A stretch of 63,031 bases of DNA, taken from positions 1-63,031 of the forward strand of contig DPKJ01000010.1 of NCBI GenBank assembly GCA_003542575.1. The letters are read 5' to 3'. The notes beneath the pieces were generated by a model. That model ran no database searches. It saw nothing but the letters and a program-made list of their open reading frames with translations, and was not told the origin of the DNA. This stretch comes from Rikenellaceae bacterium. Lineage in GTDB: Bacteria > Bacteroidota > Bacteroidia > Bacteroidales > UBA932. This document shows positions 43,028-53,100 of the stretch, one piece after another. The translations under genes were made by a program, and so were the position numbers. Position 1 is the first letter of the stretch. Each line of letters starts with the position of its first letter.

Positions 43028-44236
43028 ATGAGTAAAGCTAAGTTTGTAGGGGTTTTTGGAAAAAGAAATTCCGGAAAAAGTTCACTGATAAACATCTTTG
43101 CCGGACAGCAGGTAGCAATTGTCTCTGAAACACCGGGAACTACCACCGACCCTGTAAAAAAGAGAATGGAGATTTTTGGCATTGGTCCTGTTGTTTTAAT
43201 TGACACAGCAGGTATAGACGATTCGGGTGATTTGGGTAATCAAAGAGTTGCCAAAACTAAAGAGGTGATTTCGCAGATTGATATCGCACTTATTCTCTTC
43301 ACAAATAATCAACTTGACAGGTTTGAGTTGGATCTGATTGAGCAGTTCAGACAAGAGGATATCCCTTTTATTATAATTCATAACCAATCTGACATAATAC
43401 CGCTTGACAGGGCTCTTGCAGTTGAACTAACCGAGAAATTCAAGGCAGATGTACTTGAGTTTTCCTGCTCACTCCTTGATTCCAAAGAGCAGGATAATCT
43501 TGTTGAGTTACTTACATCACTGATGGTAAAAGCTGTATCAGGGTCACCCTATACAGATAAAACCCTTTTTGAAGGACTTGTTGAGAAAGATGATGTTGTA
43601 ATATTGGTTTGCCCAATTGACAGTGAGGCACCGGAAGGGAGATTGATACTGCCACAAATGAACGCTATTAGAGACCTGCTGGATAGAGATGCAACTGCGG
43701 TTGTATTACAACCCAGAAATCTTGAAAAATATATAAAGGAGAACAGGTCAAAGATAAGAATGGTGGTAACTGATAGTCAGGCCTTTCAGGAGGTAGATAA
43801 GGCAGTGCCGGAAGAGATACCACTCACGGGATTCAGCGTAATTCTGGCACGCAGCAAGGGCAATTTTCACCATTATGTTAAAGGTACACCCTATATTGAT
43901 AAACTTAATAACGGAGACAGAGTTCTTATACTTGAATCGTGTTCACATCACAGCTCATGCGAAGATATCGGAAGGGTAAAGATCCCTAAGCTTTTAGAAA
44001 AGAGAACAGGCAAAAAGATAGAGTGGGACATTGTCGCAGGGCTTGATCCACTTCCTAAAGATATTGAGAAGTACAAATTGGTTATTCAATGTGGAGGTTG
44101 CATGATAACAAACAGACAACTTGCGGCCAGATTGAGAAGTGCAATTAAAAATGGCATTCCTGTTACCAATTATGGTATAACTCTTGCTTACTGCATGGGA
44201 ATATATGACAGGGCAACAGCAATGTTCAGAGAATAA
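43028..44236 (+). CDS. hydF: [FeFe]-hydrogenase maturation GTPase HydF
   Basis: Scaffold that builds and delivers the 2Fe subcluster of the hydrogenase H-cluster. The N-terminal GTPase domain has P-loop GKRNSGKSSLIN (residues 11-22), switch I ETPGTTTDPV, and DTAGIDDSG. The C-terminal part carries the HydF cluster ligands in the C-x-H...C-x2-C pattern (CSHHSSC, then CGGCM). 402 residues. hydE follows; hydG and the hydrogenase itself are not in the window. Confidence 0.96.
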   Translation: MSKAKFVGVFGKRNSGKSSLINIFAGQQVAIVSETPGTTTDPVKKRMEIFGIGPVVLIDTAGIDDSGDLGNQRVAKTKEVISQIDIALILFTNNQLDRFELDLIEQFRQEDIPFIIIHNQSDIIPLDRALAVELTEKFKADVLEFSCSLLDSKEQDNLVELLTSLMVKAVSGSPYTDKTLFEGLVEKDDVVILVCPIDSEAPEGRLILPQMNAIRDLLDRDATAVVLQPRNLEKYIKENRSKIRMVVTDSQAFQEVDKAVPEEIPLTGFSVILARSKGNFHHYVKGTPYIDKLNNGDRVLILESCSHHSSCEDIGRVKIPKLLEKRTGKKIEWDIVAGLDPLPKDIEKYKLVIQCGGCMITNRQLAARLRSAIKNGIPVTNYGITLAYCMGIYDRATAMFRE

Positions 44237-44272
44237 CTTAAGAGATTACCTTAAGAGATTACCTTAAGAGTT
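44236..44272 (+). repeat. 13-bp tandem repeat between hydF and hydE
   Basis: Unit ACCTTAAGAGATT occurs about three times in a row (first copy lacks one base, last copy is partial). It starts at the last base of the hydF stop and each unit holds the palindrome CTTAAG. Confidence 0.85.
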
Positions 44273-44309
44273 AAACTTAATAATTACACAAAAAGAATTA
44301 AACAGAGAG

Positions 44310-45356
44310 ATGGCTGAGAACGAAATCTTCACCAGAGATGTTCTGATTAAATATCTAAACGAATCTGACAAAGAGAAAATCAAAGAATTAACCGAAAGGG
44401 CTTATAAGGTAAAAGTTGACAATATTGGAACTAAGGTCTATTTAAGAGGCCTTATAGAATTGTCTAATATCTGTTCTAAAGATTGCTACTATTGTGGTAT
44501 AAGACAATCAAATACAAAGGTTGAGAGATACGAACTCACTGATGAACAGGTTATGGAGGCGGCAGAATTTGCCTGGCGTTCAAAATATGGTTCTCTGGTA
44601 CTTCAGGCGGGTGAGAGGTGTGGCCGCAGATATATCTCTAAAGTAACCAGATTGGTTAAGAATATTAAAGAACTTACAGGAGGTGAGCTTGGGATTACGC
44701 TTTCGTTGGGAGAGCAGTCAAAAGATGTTTATAAAGAGTGGTTTGACGCGGGTGCTCACAGGTACCTTTTAAGAATTGAGAGCTCCAACAAAGAACTTTA
44801 TGCAAAAATTCATCCCAAAAATACCAGACACTCATGGGATGTAAGAGTTAGGGCTATAAAAGATCTTATTGATGTTGGTTTTCAAACAGGTACAGGAGTT
44901 ATGATAGGTTTGCCTTATCAGACTACAGAAAATCTTGCTGATGATCTTTTATTCATAAAGGAGATAGGGGTCCATATGGTGGGCATGGGGCCATATCTGA
45001 AGCATTCTGACACCCCACTTGGTTCCATAGCTGATGAACATCCATCTTTGGATCTTACTCTAAAAATGGTCGCTCTTTTGAGGCTTATGCTTCCAAAGAT
45101 AAATATAGCAGCTACTACCGCAATGCAGGTTATCGATCCCTACGGGAGGGAGAAGGCTGTAATGGCAGGTGCAAACATTATAATGCCAAACATGACAATT
45201 ACTGAGGTAAGGAAAAACTATCAGATTTACGAAAATAAACCTGGTGTTAAAGATGATGCATCAGTTAGTAAATCTAAGCTTGAGCAAAATCTTAAAGAGA
45301 TGAATATCGAAATCGGCTGGAACGAATGGGGTGACTCAAGGGCATTTAAAGGCTGA
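44310..45356 (+). CDS. hydE: [FeFe]-hydrogenase maturase HydE, radical SAM
   Basis: Radical-SAM enzyme of hydrogenase H-cluster synthesis. Cluster motif CSKDCYYCGI (C-x3-C-x2-C) at about residue 53 sits in a biotin-synthase-like barrel, with YGSLVLQAGER, HRYLLRIESSN and GVMIGLPYQT as family motifs. 348 residues. It lacks the C-terminal Cys set of HydG, so HydE is favoured over the related HydG/BioB. It is read in the same direction as hydF, 73 bases downstream, with the tandem repeat between. Confidence 0.93.
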   Translation: MAENEIFTRDVLIKYLNESDKEKIKELTERAYKVKVDNIGTKVYLRGLIELSNICSKDCYYCGIRQSNTKVERYELTDEQVMEAAEFAWRSKYGSLVLQAGERCGRRYISKVTRLVKNIKELTGGELGITLSLGEQSKDVYKEWFDAGAHRYLLRIESSNKELYAKIHPKNTRHSWDVRVRAIKDLIDVGFQTGTGVMIGLPYQTTENLADDLLFIKEIGVHMVGMGPYLKHSDTPLGSIADEHPSLDLTLKMVALLRLMLPKINIAATTAMQVIDPYGREKAVMAGANIIMPNMTITEVRKNYQIYENKPGVKDDASVSKSKLEQNLKEMNIEIGWNEWGDSRAFKG

Positions 45357-45417
45357 AAGTGTTGTAAAGCTCTCTCTTGCTCTATTTTGCTTTGTCCTGC
45401 AATACCTTTGTATTGGT

Positions 45418-45939
45418 TTACTTTACTTTGTTTTCGTTTGCCTTCTTAAGAACGAGTTCAACATTTTTGGATAGGGAATTTGCAGAAATTGTTGCGCCTG
45501 TATAGCTATCAACAGATGCCTTCTTCTTAAGAGCGTTTTCAACTGTGAGTCCATTCCAGTTGTTGAAGTAGGTTTGTCTCTCCAGTCTTGAAATATAGGA
45601 AGTAGTTTCCCAGTGACTTAAAATTCCTACCTTTTTTATTATTTTGTCTTTGTCCAGCACTACAATTACAGGAGTTGTATTGTGGTAACCTTTTATGTCG
45701 TCAGTGAATGGCTTACTCGATAATGCGTAACCTATCTGTTTTTTCCCTGCATCAACAATTCTAAACCAAACATCATTTATTTTTTCTACACCGGCCGCTT
45801 CAGGATATATGGTTTTTATGACCTGTAATCCGGAAATCTCTTTAAGAACAGGAACCTCTTTTCCCTTTGAAGCCTGAGAGAATAAAATATTTGCAGTAAG
45901 CATTAAAATAGGTAAAATAGCTATTTTCTTCATTTTCAA
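45418..45939 (-). CDS. Exported FMN-binding domain protein (RnfG/NqrC-like)
   Basis: 173-residue protein with signal peptide MKMKKIAILPILMLTANILFSQA and a single FMN-binding domain. The flavinylation motif DSYTGATIS is present (residues 144-152); in RnfG/NqrC the Thr in GAT (here Thr150) carries FMN through a phosphoester added by ApbE. Upstream, YALSSKPFTDDIKGYHNTTPVIVVLDKDKIIKKVGILSHWET is the family beta-sheet. No Rnf or Nqr genes are adjacent, so it is a stand-alone periplasmic flavin carrier, perhaps for extracytoplasmic electron transfer. Partner unknown. It lies after the ppdK terminator. Confidence 0.85.
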   Translation of the reverse strand: MKMKKIAILPILMLTANILFSQASKGKEVPVLKEISGLQVIKTIYPEAAGVEKINDVWFRIVDAGKKQIGYALSSKPFTDDIKGYHNTTPVIVVLDKDKIIKKVGILSHWETTSYISRLERQTYFNNWNGLTVENALKKKASVDSYTGATISANSLSKNVELVLKKANENKVK

Positions 45940-45966
45940 TTAAGTTGGTGCGTTAAAAATTATAAT

Positions 45967-46002
45967 TAAACAAGAGAGCTGCCTTTTGTCGGACAGCTCT
46001 CT
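45967..46002 (-). terminator. Terminator of ppdK
   Basis: AGAGAGCTG (45973-45981) pairs with CAGCTCTCT (45994-46002), loop 12; on the minus strand followed by TTGTTTAATT. It lies 26 bases after the ppdK stop. Confidence 0.75.
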
Positions 46003-46027
46003 AACCTAATATTGGCAATTAAAGATG

Positions 46028-48745
46028 CTATTTGTACTCTTTAATTGCTGCCTGAGCTGCTGCAAGACGTGCGATAGGCACTCTAAATGGTGAACAAGAT
46101 ACATAATTCATACCAATCTTGTGGCAGAATTCAACCGATTCAGGGTCACCCCCGTGTTCTCCGCAAATTCCTATCTTCAGTTTTGCATTTGTATTTCTAC
46201 CTCCCTTGATACCCATCTCTACAAGCTTACCTACTGATGATTGGTCAAGAGTCTGGAACGGATCTGCAGGAATTATCTTCTTGTCAAGATAGTCCTTCAT
46301 AAATCCACCAATATCATCTCTCGAAAAGCCGAAAGTCATCTGTGTGAGGTCATTTGTACCAAACGAGAAGAACTGTGCAGTTTTTGCCATCTCTTCTGCA
46401 AGCATTGCTGCTCTTGGTATCTCTATCATAGTACCATAGAGGTATGAAATTTTTACACCGAATTTTTTCTCCACCTCGGCGTGAGCTCTGTCGCAGATTG
46501 CTTTCTGGTCGTCAAGCTCTTTAACTGAAACAGTTACAGGAATCATAATTTCTGGCTGCGGCTCGAATCCCTCTTTAAGTAGTTCTGCTGTTGCCTCGAA
46601 AATTGCCCTGAACTGAGTCTCCGAAATTTCAGGATAAGTAACACCAAGACGTACTCCGCGGTGACCCATCATAGGGTTAACCTCGTGCAGAGAATCTCCT
46701 CTCTTCTTAACATCTTCAAGAGAGATTCCGAGTTCTGTTGCAAGTTCTGCCATCTTTTCGGCAGTTTGAGGTACAAACTCGTGGAGTGGCGGGTCTAGCA
46801 GACGGAATGTAACAGGCTTGCCATTCATCACCTTCATGGTGCCTTTAACTGCATTCTTTACATAAGGTTCAAGTTCTCCAAGTGCCTTAATACGCTCCTC
46901 TTTGGTTTTCGAAAGAATCATCTTGCGAAGTTTTGCAAGAGGCTGCTCTGAATTTACTCCGTAGAACATGTGTTCTATACGGAACAGACCAATACCCTCT
47001 GCACCAAAGCTGATTGCATTTTGTGCATCTTCAGGAGTATCTGCATTTGTACGAACGCCAAGGACTCTGTATTTGTCAACGATTGACATATATTCGATGA
47101 ATCTTGGATTCTCAGATGCATCCATTGTTTCGATAGCAGAATCGTAAACAAAACCTTTGCTGCCATTAAGACTGAATACATCTCCTTCATTATAAACCTT
47201 ACCGTTAATTGTAAGTGTCTTTTTATGTAGGTTAATGTGAAGGGCATCGCAACCAACGATACAGCACTTACCCCAGCCACGTGCTACAAGAGCAGCGTGA
47301 GAGGTCATACCTCCGCGGGCAGTCAACAGACCGTCTGCAGCGCGCATTCCTTCAACATCTTCAGGGTTGGTCTCTTCGCGAACAAGAATTACCTTCTTGC
47401 CTTTTGAATTCCATTCAACAGCATCTTCTGCTGTGAAAACAATCTGTCCAACAGAACCACCGGGACCTGCAGGAAGACCTTTTGCAACCACTGTTGCAGC
47501 CTTTTCTGATTTAGGGTCGAGGATAGGGTGGAGTAGTTCATCAAGCTGAACCGGTGCAACCCTCATCACTGCGGTTTTCTCGTCGATAAGACCTTCGTGA
47601 AGCATATCCATTGCCATATTCAGAGCAGCAAGACCTGTTCTTTTACCTACACGGCACTGAAGCATCCAAAGTTTACCATCCTGAATGGTGAACTCGATGT
47701 CCTGCATATCACGGAAATGTTTCTGAAGTCCAAGTTGTATTGCGTCAAGCTCTTTGTACACAATAGGCATAGCTGTTTCCAGTGATGAAAGATGCTTGTT
47801 TTGATCATTTTTTGTTGACTCGTTAAGAGGATTTGGTGTGCGGATACCTGCAACAACATCTTCTCCCTGAGCGTTTACAAGCCACTCTCCGTAGAATTTA
47901 TTCTCTCCTGTGGCAGGGTTTCTTGAGAATGCAACACCGGTAGCTGAGTTGTCACCCATGTTACCAAATACCATTGCCTGAACATTTACTGCTGTTCCCC
48001 ACTCATCAGGAATATTTTCAATTCTTCTGTAAGAGACTGCTCTTTTACCGTTCCATGATTTGAAGACGGCTCCCACGCCTCCCCACAGCTGCTCAATGGC
48101 ATTGTCAGGGAATGGTTTGCCAAGAACATCAAGAACCTTAGCTTTAAAGGCATCGCAAAGTTCTACAAGATCTTCTGTTGAAAGGTCTGTGTCAATTTTG
48201 TATCCCTTTTTGTTTTTAACCTCGTGAAGCATTTTATCAAGCTGAACACGAATACCTTTACCCTCTTCAGGATCTAACCCCTCTGCTTTTTCCATTACAA
48301 CATCAGAGTACATCATAATAAGACGACGATATGCGTCATATACGAACCTTGGGTTACCGGTCTTTTTGATAAGACCCGGGATTGTATCTGAACAGAGACC
48401 AATATTTAAAACTGTCTCCATCATACCCGGCATAGAGCTTCTTGCACCTGAACGGCAAGATAAAAGAAGTGGATTTTCTTTGTCTCCGAACTTCATCTCC
48501 ATTACAGATTCTACTCTCTTAAGTGCCTCTTCTACCTCTTTCTGAAGTTGTGCTGGGTATTGCATGTTGTTTTTGTAATACTCAACAGAAGTTTCGGTAG
48601 TGATTGTAAATCCGGCAGGAACAGGTATTCCAAGAGAACACATCTCTGCAAGGTTGGCACCTTTGCCTCCCAGCAGATTTTTCATTGAGCCGTCTCCATC
48701 GGCACTCTTGCCTCCAAAGAAGTAAACTCTTTTAATTTCTGACAT
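46028..48745 (-). CDS. ppdK: Pyruvate, phosphate dikinase
   Basis: Interconverts pyruvate/ATP/Pi and PEP/AMP/PPi. The N-terminal ATP-grasp domain starts VYFFGGKSADGDGSMKNLLGGKGANLAEM. The central phosphohistidine domain has the catalytic His in GGMTSHAALVARGWGKCC, and the C-terminal PEP/pyruvate TIM barrel has SFGTNDLTQMTFGFSRDD and the catalytic Cys in KIGICGEHGGDPESV. 905 residues, complete. Together with pyk this gives the PPi-linked glycolysis common in anaerobes. Confidence 0.98.
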   Translation of the reverse strand: MSEIKRVYFFGGKSADGDGSMKNLLGGKGANLAEMCSLGIPVPAGFTITTETSVEYYKNNMQYPAQLQKEVEEALKRVESVMEMKFGDKENPLLLSCRSGARSSMPGMMETVLNIGLCSDTIPGLIKKTGNPRFVYDAYRRLIMMYSDVVMEKAEGLDPEEGKGIRVQLDKMLHEVKNKKGYKIDTDLSTEDLVELCDAFKAKVLDVLGKPFPDNAIEQLWGGVGAVFKSWNGKRAVSYRRIENIPDEWGTAVNVQAMVFGNMGDNSATGVAFSRNPATGENKFYGEWLVNAQGEDVVAGIRTPNPLNESTKNDQNKHLSSLETAMPIVYKELDAIQLGLQKHFRDMQDIEFTIQDGKLWMLQCRVGKRTGLAALNMAMDMLHEGLIDEKTAVMRVAPVQLDELLHPILDPKSEKAATVVAKGLPAGPGGSVGQIVFTAEDAVEWNSKGKKVILVREETNPEDVEGMRAADGLLTARGGMTSHAALVARGWGKCCIVGCDALHINLHKKTLTINGKVYNEGDVFSLNGSKGFVYDSAIETMDASENPRFIEYMSIVDKYRVLGVRTNADTPEDAQNAISFGAEGIGLFRIEHMFYGVNSEQPLAKLRKMILSKTKEERIKALGELEPYVKNAVKGTMKVMNGKPVTFRLLDPPLHEFVPQTAEKMAELATELGISLEDVKKRGDSLHEVNPMMGHRGVRLGVTYPEISETQFRAIFEATAELLKEGFEPQPEIMIPVTVSVKELDDQKAICDRAHAEVEKKFGVKISYLYGTMIEIPRAAMLAEEMAKTAQFFSFGTNDLTQMTFGFSRDDIGGFMKDYLDKKIIPADPFQTLDQSSVGKLVEMGIKGGRNTNAKLKIGICGEHGGDPESVEFCHKIGMNYVSCSPFRVPIARLAAAQAAIKEYK

Positions 48746-48808
48746 AAATAAATTATTTTCGGTTTATATTTTTTTCTTTAACTATGGGGGTGCAAATATA
48801 GTAATTTT

Positions 48809-50152
48809 TTATAAAAGTTTTCCTGCCAATTCAGAGAGCTGACTCCTCTCTCCCTTAGTCAGGTTAATGTGGCAGAATATCTCCTGCCCGTATAATTTTT
48901 CACCCAGGTGCGTAAGTCCGTTTGAATGAATATCAAGATATGGAGAGTCTATCTGGTGGATATCTCCGGTAAATACAAGTTTTGTTCCCTCCCCGGCTCT
49001 GGTGATAATTGTCTTTACCTCGTGAGGTGTAAGGTTCTGGGCCTCGTCAATAATGAAGAAGGTGTTGGAAAGGCTTCTCCCTCTTATGTAGGCTAGTGGC
49101 GAGATAAGCAATTTTTCGTTTTTAAGCATCTCCTCGACTCTTACAGCTTCACGACTTGTAGATTTGAATGTCCTTTTTATTACAGCCAGGTTATCGAAGA
49201 GTGGCAACATATATGGACCCAGTTTCTCTTTAACATCTCCGGGTAGAAAACCCATCTCCTGATTCTTCAAAGGAATAACCGGTCTTGACAATAAAACCTG
49301 ATCGAAGGATTGCTCCTGAGCCATAGCTGCAGCTAGTGCTAAAAGTGTTTTGCCTGTACCTGCTGTGCCTGTAAGCGATATCAGCTTTATATCGGGGTTG
49401 AGCAGTGCATCAATTGCAAAGGTCTGTTCATCATTCCTTGACTCTATCCCATATGCCTTTTGCTTCCTGACAGGGATAATGCTTCTGGTTGAACTATTAT
49501 ATCTAGCAAGTACTCTGCTCTCTTTTTTCTCACCTGTAATTATGTACAGTTGATTTGCGGGGATGTTTTTAAGCTTTAACTCAGAGGCCGGCACACCATC
49601 GTTTATATAAAAGAGTTTTTGCATTATATCTTCAGAGACATTATCCAGATGGATAACCTCCTTCATTATATTTTCAACCCTCTCTTCTGTTATTTTATCG
49701 GTTAGATAGTCCTGAGCAAGCAAGTGGAGGGCTTTTGCCTTCATTCTAAGGTTAATATCCTTTGTTACCAGCACAACAGTCCTGTCCGGATTTTTTTCGG
49801 TGAGCCATTCGGTTGAAGCAAGAATTCTGTGATCCTGAGTATCTTCGAAGAGCGATTCAGCCATTTTTTCGCTGAAAGGATGTCCAAGTTCAATTTTGAC
49901 TATTCCTTTGTTTTTGCCAATTGGTATTCCGTTGTCAAAGAGTTGATTATCTGTTATTTTATCCATCTCTCTGACAAACTCTCTTGCGTTGAAACTCAGA
50001 GTATCATTACCTTTTTTGAATTTATCCAGCTCTTCTATCACGGCAATCGGAATAACGATGTCGTTTTCCTGAAAGTTGTGAATTGCGCGAAAATCGTGCA
50101 GGATTACATTTGTGTCAAGCACAAATATTTTTGGTAATTTTTTCTTTTTCAT
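48809..50152 (-). CDS. PhoH-family ATPase with N-terminal PIN domain
   Basis: Two-domain protein (447 aa). Residues 7-140 are a PIN nuclease-like domain (KIFVLDTNVILHD with acidic residues, and later VVLVTKDINLRMKAKA). The C-terminal half is a PhoH/NTPase domain: Walker A GTAGTGKTLLALAAA, the conserved VLLSRPVIPLKNQEMGFLPGDVKEK, and Walker B NTFFIIDEAQNLTPHE. This is the PhoH2-like (PIN-helicase) architecture, proposed to be RNA-directed. It lies 11 bases after purL and may be translated with it. Confidence 0.93.
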   Translation of the reverse strand: MKKKKLPKIFVLDTNVILHDFRAIHNFQENDIVIPIAVIEELDKFKKGNDTLSFNAREFVREMDKITDNQLFDNGIPIGKNKGIVKIELGHPFSEKMAESLFEDTQDHRILASTEWLTEKNPDRTVVLVTKDINLRMKAKALHLLAQDYLTDKITEERVENIMKEVIHLDNVSEDIMQKLFYINDGVPASELKLKNIPANQLYIITGEKKESRVLARYNSSTRSIIPVRKQKAYGIESRNDEQTFAIDALLNPDIKLISLTGTAGTGKTLLALAAAMAQEQSFDQVLLSRPVIPLKNQEMGFLPGDVKEKLGPYMLPLFDNLAVIKRTFKSTSREAVRVEEMLKNEKLLISPLAYIRGRSLSNTFFIIDEAQNLTPHEVKTIITRAGEGTKLVFTGDIHQIDSPYLDIHSNGLTHLGEKLYGQEIFCHINLTKGERSQLSELAGKLL

Positions 50153-50163
50153 AATACTTCATT

Positions 50164-53100
50164 TTATATGTTCCTCAGCCATTTAAGGGCATTTTCAAAC
50201 ATACCTGACCAAGGGGTGACTTCATCTGTGCTCCTCTCCTGTGGATACCAGGCCCAGTTATGAGGGTATATACATCGTTCAGGGTGTGGCATCATAGCAA
50301 GGTGCCTTCCACATGGGCTGCAAACCCCGGCTACAGCTTCAGGCGAGCCGTTTGGATTGGCAGGGTACTCTCCGTAATTATACCTGAGAGCTATATTATA
50401 ATTGGAAATCTCTTTAGGGAAGGAGAATTTACCCTCTCCGTGTGCAACCCAAATCCCAAGAGAACTTCCCGAGAGCGGGTTTAACATTACAGAAGGGGAG
50501 TCCTCTACTGTCACACCGACAAATGCACTTTCGTATTTATGGCTGTTGTTGTGTTTCATTTTTGGTGAAATATTCCTGTTTTTAGGGGTAATAAGACCCA
50601 ATTCAGCCATAAGCTGACATCCGTTACATACGCCCAGGCTAAGTGTATCTTCTCTTGCATAGAAATTCTCAAGAGCTTTGGCAGCCTTTTCATTATAAAG
50701 GAATGCACCTGCCCATCCCTTGGCTGATCCAAGAGTATCGGCATTTGAAAATCCTCCTACAAATACAATCATACTTACATCTTCCAGTGTCTCTCTTCCG
50801 CTTACAAGATCAGTCATGTGAACATCCTTTACTGCAAAACCTGCAAGGTAAAGTGCCCATGCCATCTCTCTCTCCCCGTTGGAGCCTTTCTCCCTTATTA
50901 TTGCAGCAATCTTAGTTCTGTCGATATTCTTCAGGGAGTTATCTGTTTTTCCTGTAAAAGGGTGGGGAAACTTGTACCGGAGAGGTTGTTTGGAGTAATT
51001 CTGAAATCTCTCACTAGCGAGATTATTTCCAACCTGCTGTATATCAAATAGATAGGATGTTTTAAACCAGATATCGCGGTATTTGTCAATATTCAGCGAT
51101 AATTTTTGTTTTGGTAATTTAATGGTGAGCTCTCTTTTAGCAGAGTATCTACCGATATTATAAATTATAATTCCGAATTCATTGGCTATTGATTCCAAAC
51201 CTGCGATATTGCCCTCATTTACTTGAACAATTACTCCCGGATCTTCTGAGAAGAGTAATCTTGCAGGGTCCTTTTCATCAAAAATTGACAAGTCAGCCTC
51301 GATACCTCCTTCGCAATTCGGGAAGTTTATCTCCAACAGGGCTGTCACAAGGCCACCTGCAGAGATGTCGTGACCGGCCAGAAGAATTTTGTTTTCAACC
51401 ATTCTTTGCAGAGCTTCAAAGCACTGTCTGAAATATGAAGAATTTTTAACGTCCGGACATTCGTTTCCAAGCTGATTTGTTATCTGTGCAAATGCACTAC
51501 CTCCAAGTGTGAATGAATCCGGAGTATTTATGCTGAAAGGAATATAGAATATGGTTGATTTTTTCTCTTTGGCCAGTACAGGCTTAACAACATTTGTAAT
51601 ATCATTGCTTTGACCTACTGTTGATACTATTAGAGTTCCCGGTGACAGAACCTTCTCCCCTCCGGGATATTTCTGAGTCATTGAGAGTGAGTCTTTTCCG
51701 GTTGGAATGTTGATGCCCAGTCCGATAGCGAATTCCGATGCTGCCTGGACAGCTTTGTATAATCTTGCGTCTTCACCTACGTTTCTGCAAGGCCACATCC
51801 AGTTGGCTGATAGTGAGATCCCTCTGATTCCTCCATCAATAGGTGTCCACAGAACATTGGTTAGTGCCTCTGCGATTGCGATTCTGCTGCCTGCAGCCGA
51901 ATCAATCATTGCAACTGCCGGTGCGTGACCGATAGATGTTACCATCCCCTTTTTACTGCCATATCCAATCTCTACTGCTCCCAGATTATTAAGTGGCAGC
52001 TGAATCTCTCCAACTGTCTGCTGAGCTGCAATAAGCCCGGTAACAGAGCGGTCAACCTTGTTTGTTAACCAATCTTTGCAAGCAACAGATTCAAGTTGAA
52101 GCACAAGCTCCAGATAATATTCAAGATCTTCGGTATCATATTCAAGCGGGTCCCATTTTTCGTTATAGCTGACATCTTCCATTATCGTTTTTGGCGCAGA
52201 GCCAAACATGTCGCTTAATGCAAGGTCAATGGGTTTATCTTTTGTCTTGCTGTTTTCAAGTGTGAAGTTACCTTTACCTGTTGCCTCTCCAACAACATAC
52301 ATGGGAGCACGTTCTCTTGCTGCAATTCTCTCCAGCTCCTCGACGTTCTTTTCGCTCATAACCAACCCCATTCTCTCCTGAGATTCATTCCCAACGATCT
52401 CTTTTGCCGACAGGGTTGGATCTCCAACAGGGAGCTTACTGATGTCGATGTCTCCTCCCGTCTCCTCAATAAGTTCCGAAAGACAATTCAGGTGCCCTCC
52501 GGCGCCGTGATCGTGAATAGAGATTATAGTGTTGTTACCTCTCTCTGAAAGTGAGCGGATTGCATTATAAACCCTCTTTTGCATCTCAGGATTTGATCTC
52601 TGAATAGCATTTAGTTCAATGGAATTTTCAAATTCGCCTGTAGCTACCGAAGATACAGCTCCTCCTCCCATTCCTATCCTGTAGTTGTCACCTCCCAGAA
52701 GTACAATTTTATCTCCTTTATGAGGTTTCCCTTTAAATGCATACTCTTTTCGTGCGTAGCCGATTCCTCCGGCAAGCATTATTACCTTGTCAAAACCGAA
52801 ACTTCTGTAACTCTCCATATGCTCCATGGTGAGAAGAGATCCGCAAATAAGCGGTTGGCCGAATTTGTTGCCGTAGTCGCTTGCTCCGTTTGATGCCTTT
52901 ATTAGTATCTCCTGTGGTGTCTGGTAAAGCCACTCTCTTGGCTCTCCGTTCTCCCAGTCTCTTCCCTCTTTATCAAATCTCGGATATGAGGTCATATAAA
53001 CAGCTGTCCCTGCAATAGGGAATGAGCCTTTTCCTCCTGCAATTCTATCTCTTATCTCTCCACCTGAACCTGTTGCTGCTCCATTAAAAGGCTCTACGGT

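Noticed and set aside
44310..45356. Assignment of the radical SAM protein as HydG, BioB or ThiH
   Set aside because: It lacks the HydG C-terminal cluster cysteines, is next to hydF, and shows HydE-type motifs.
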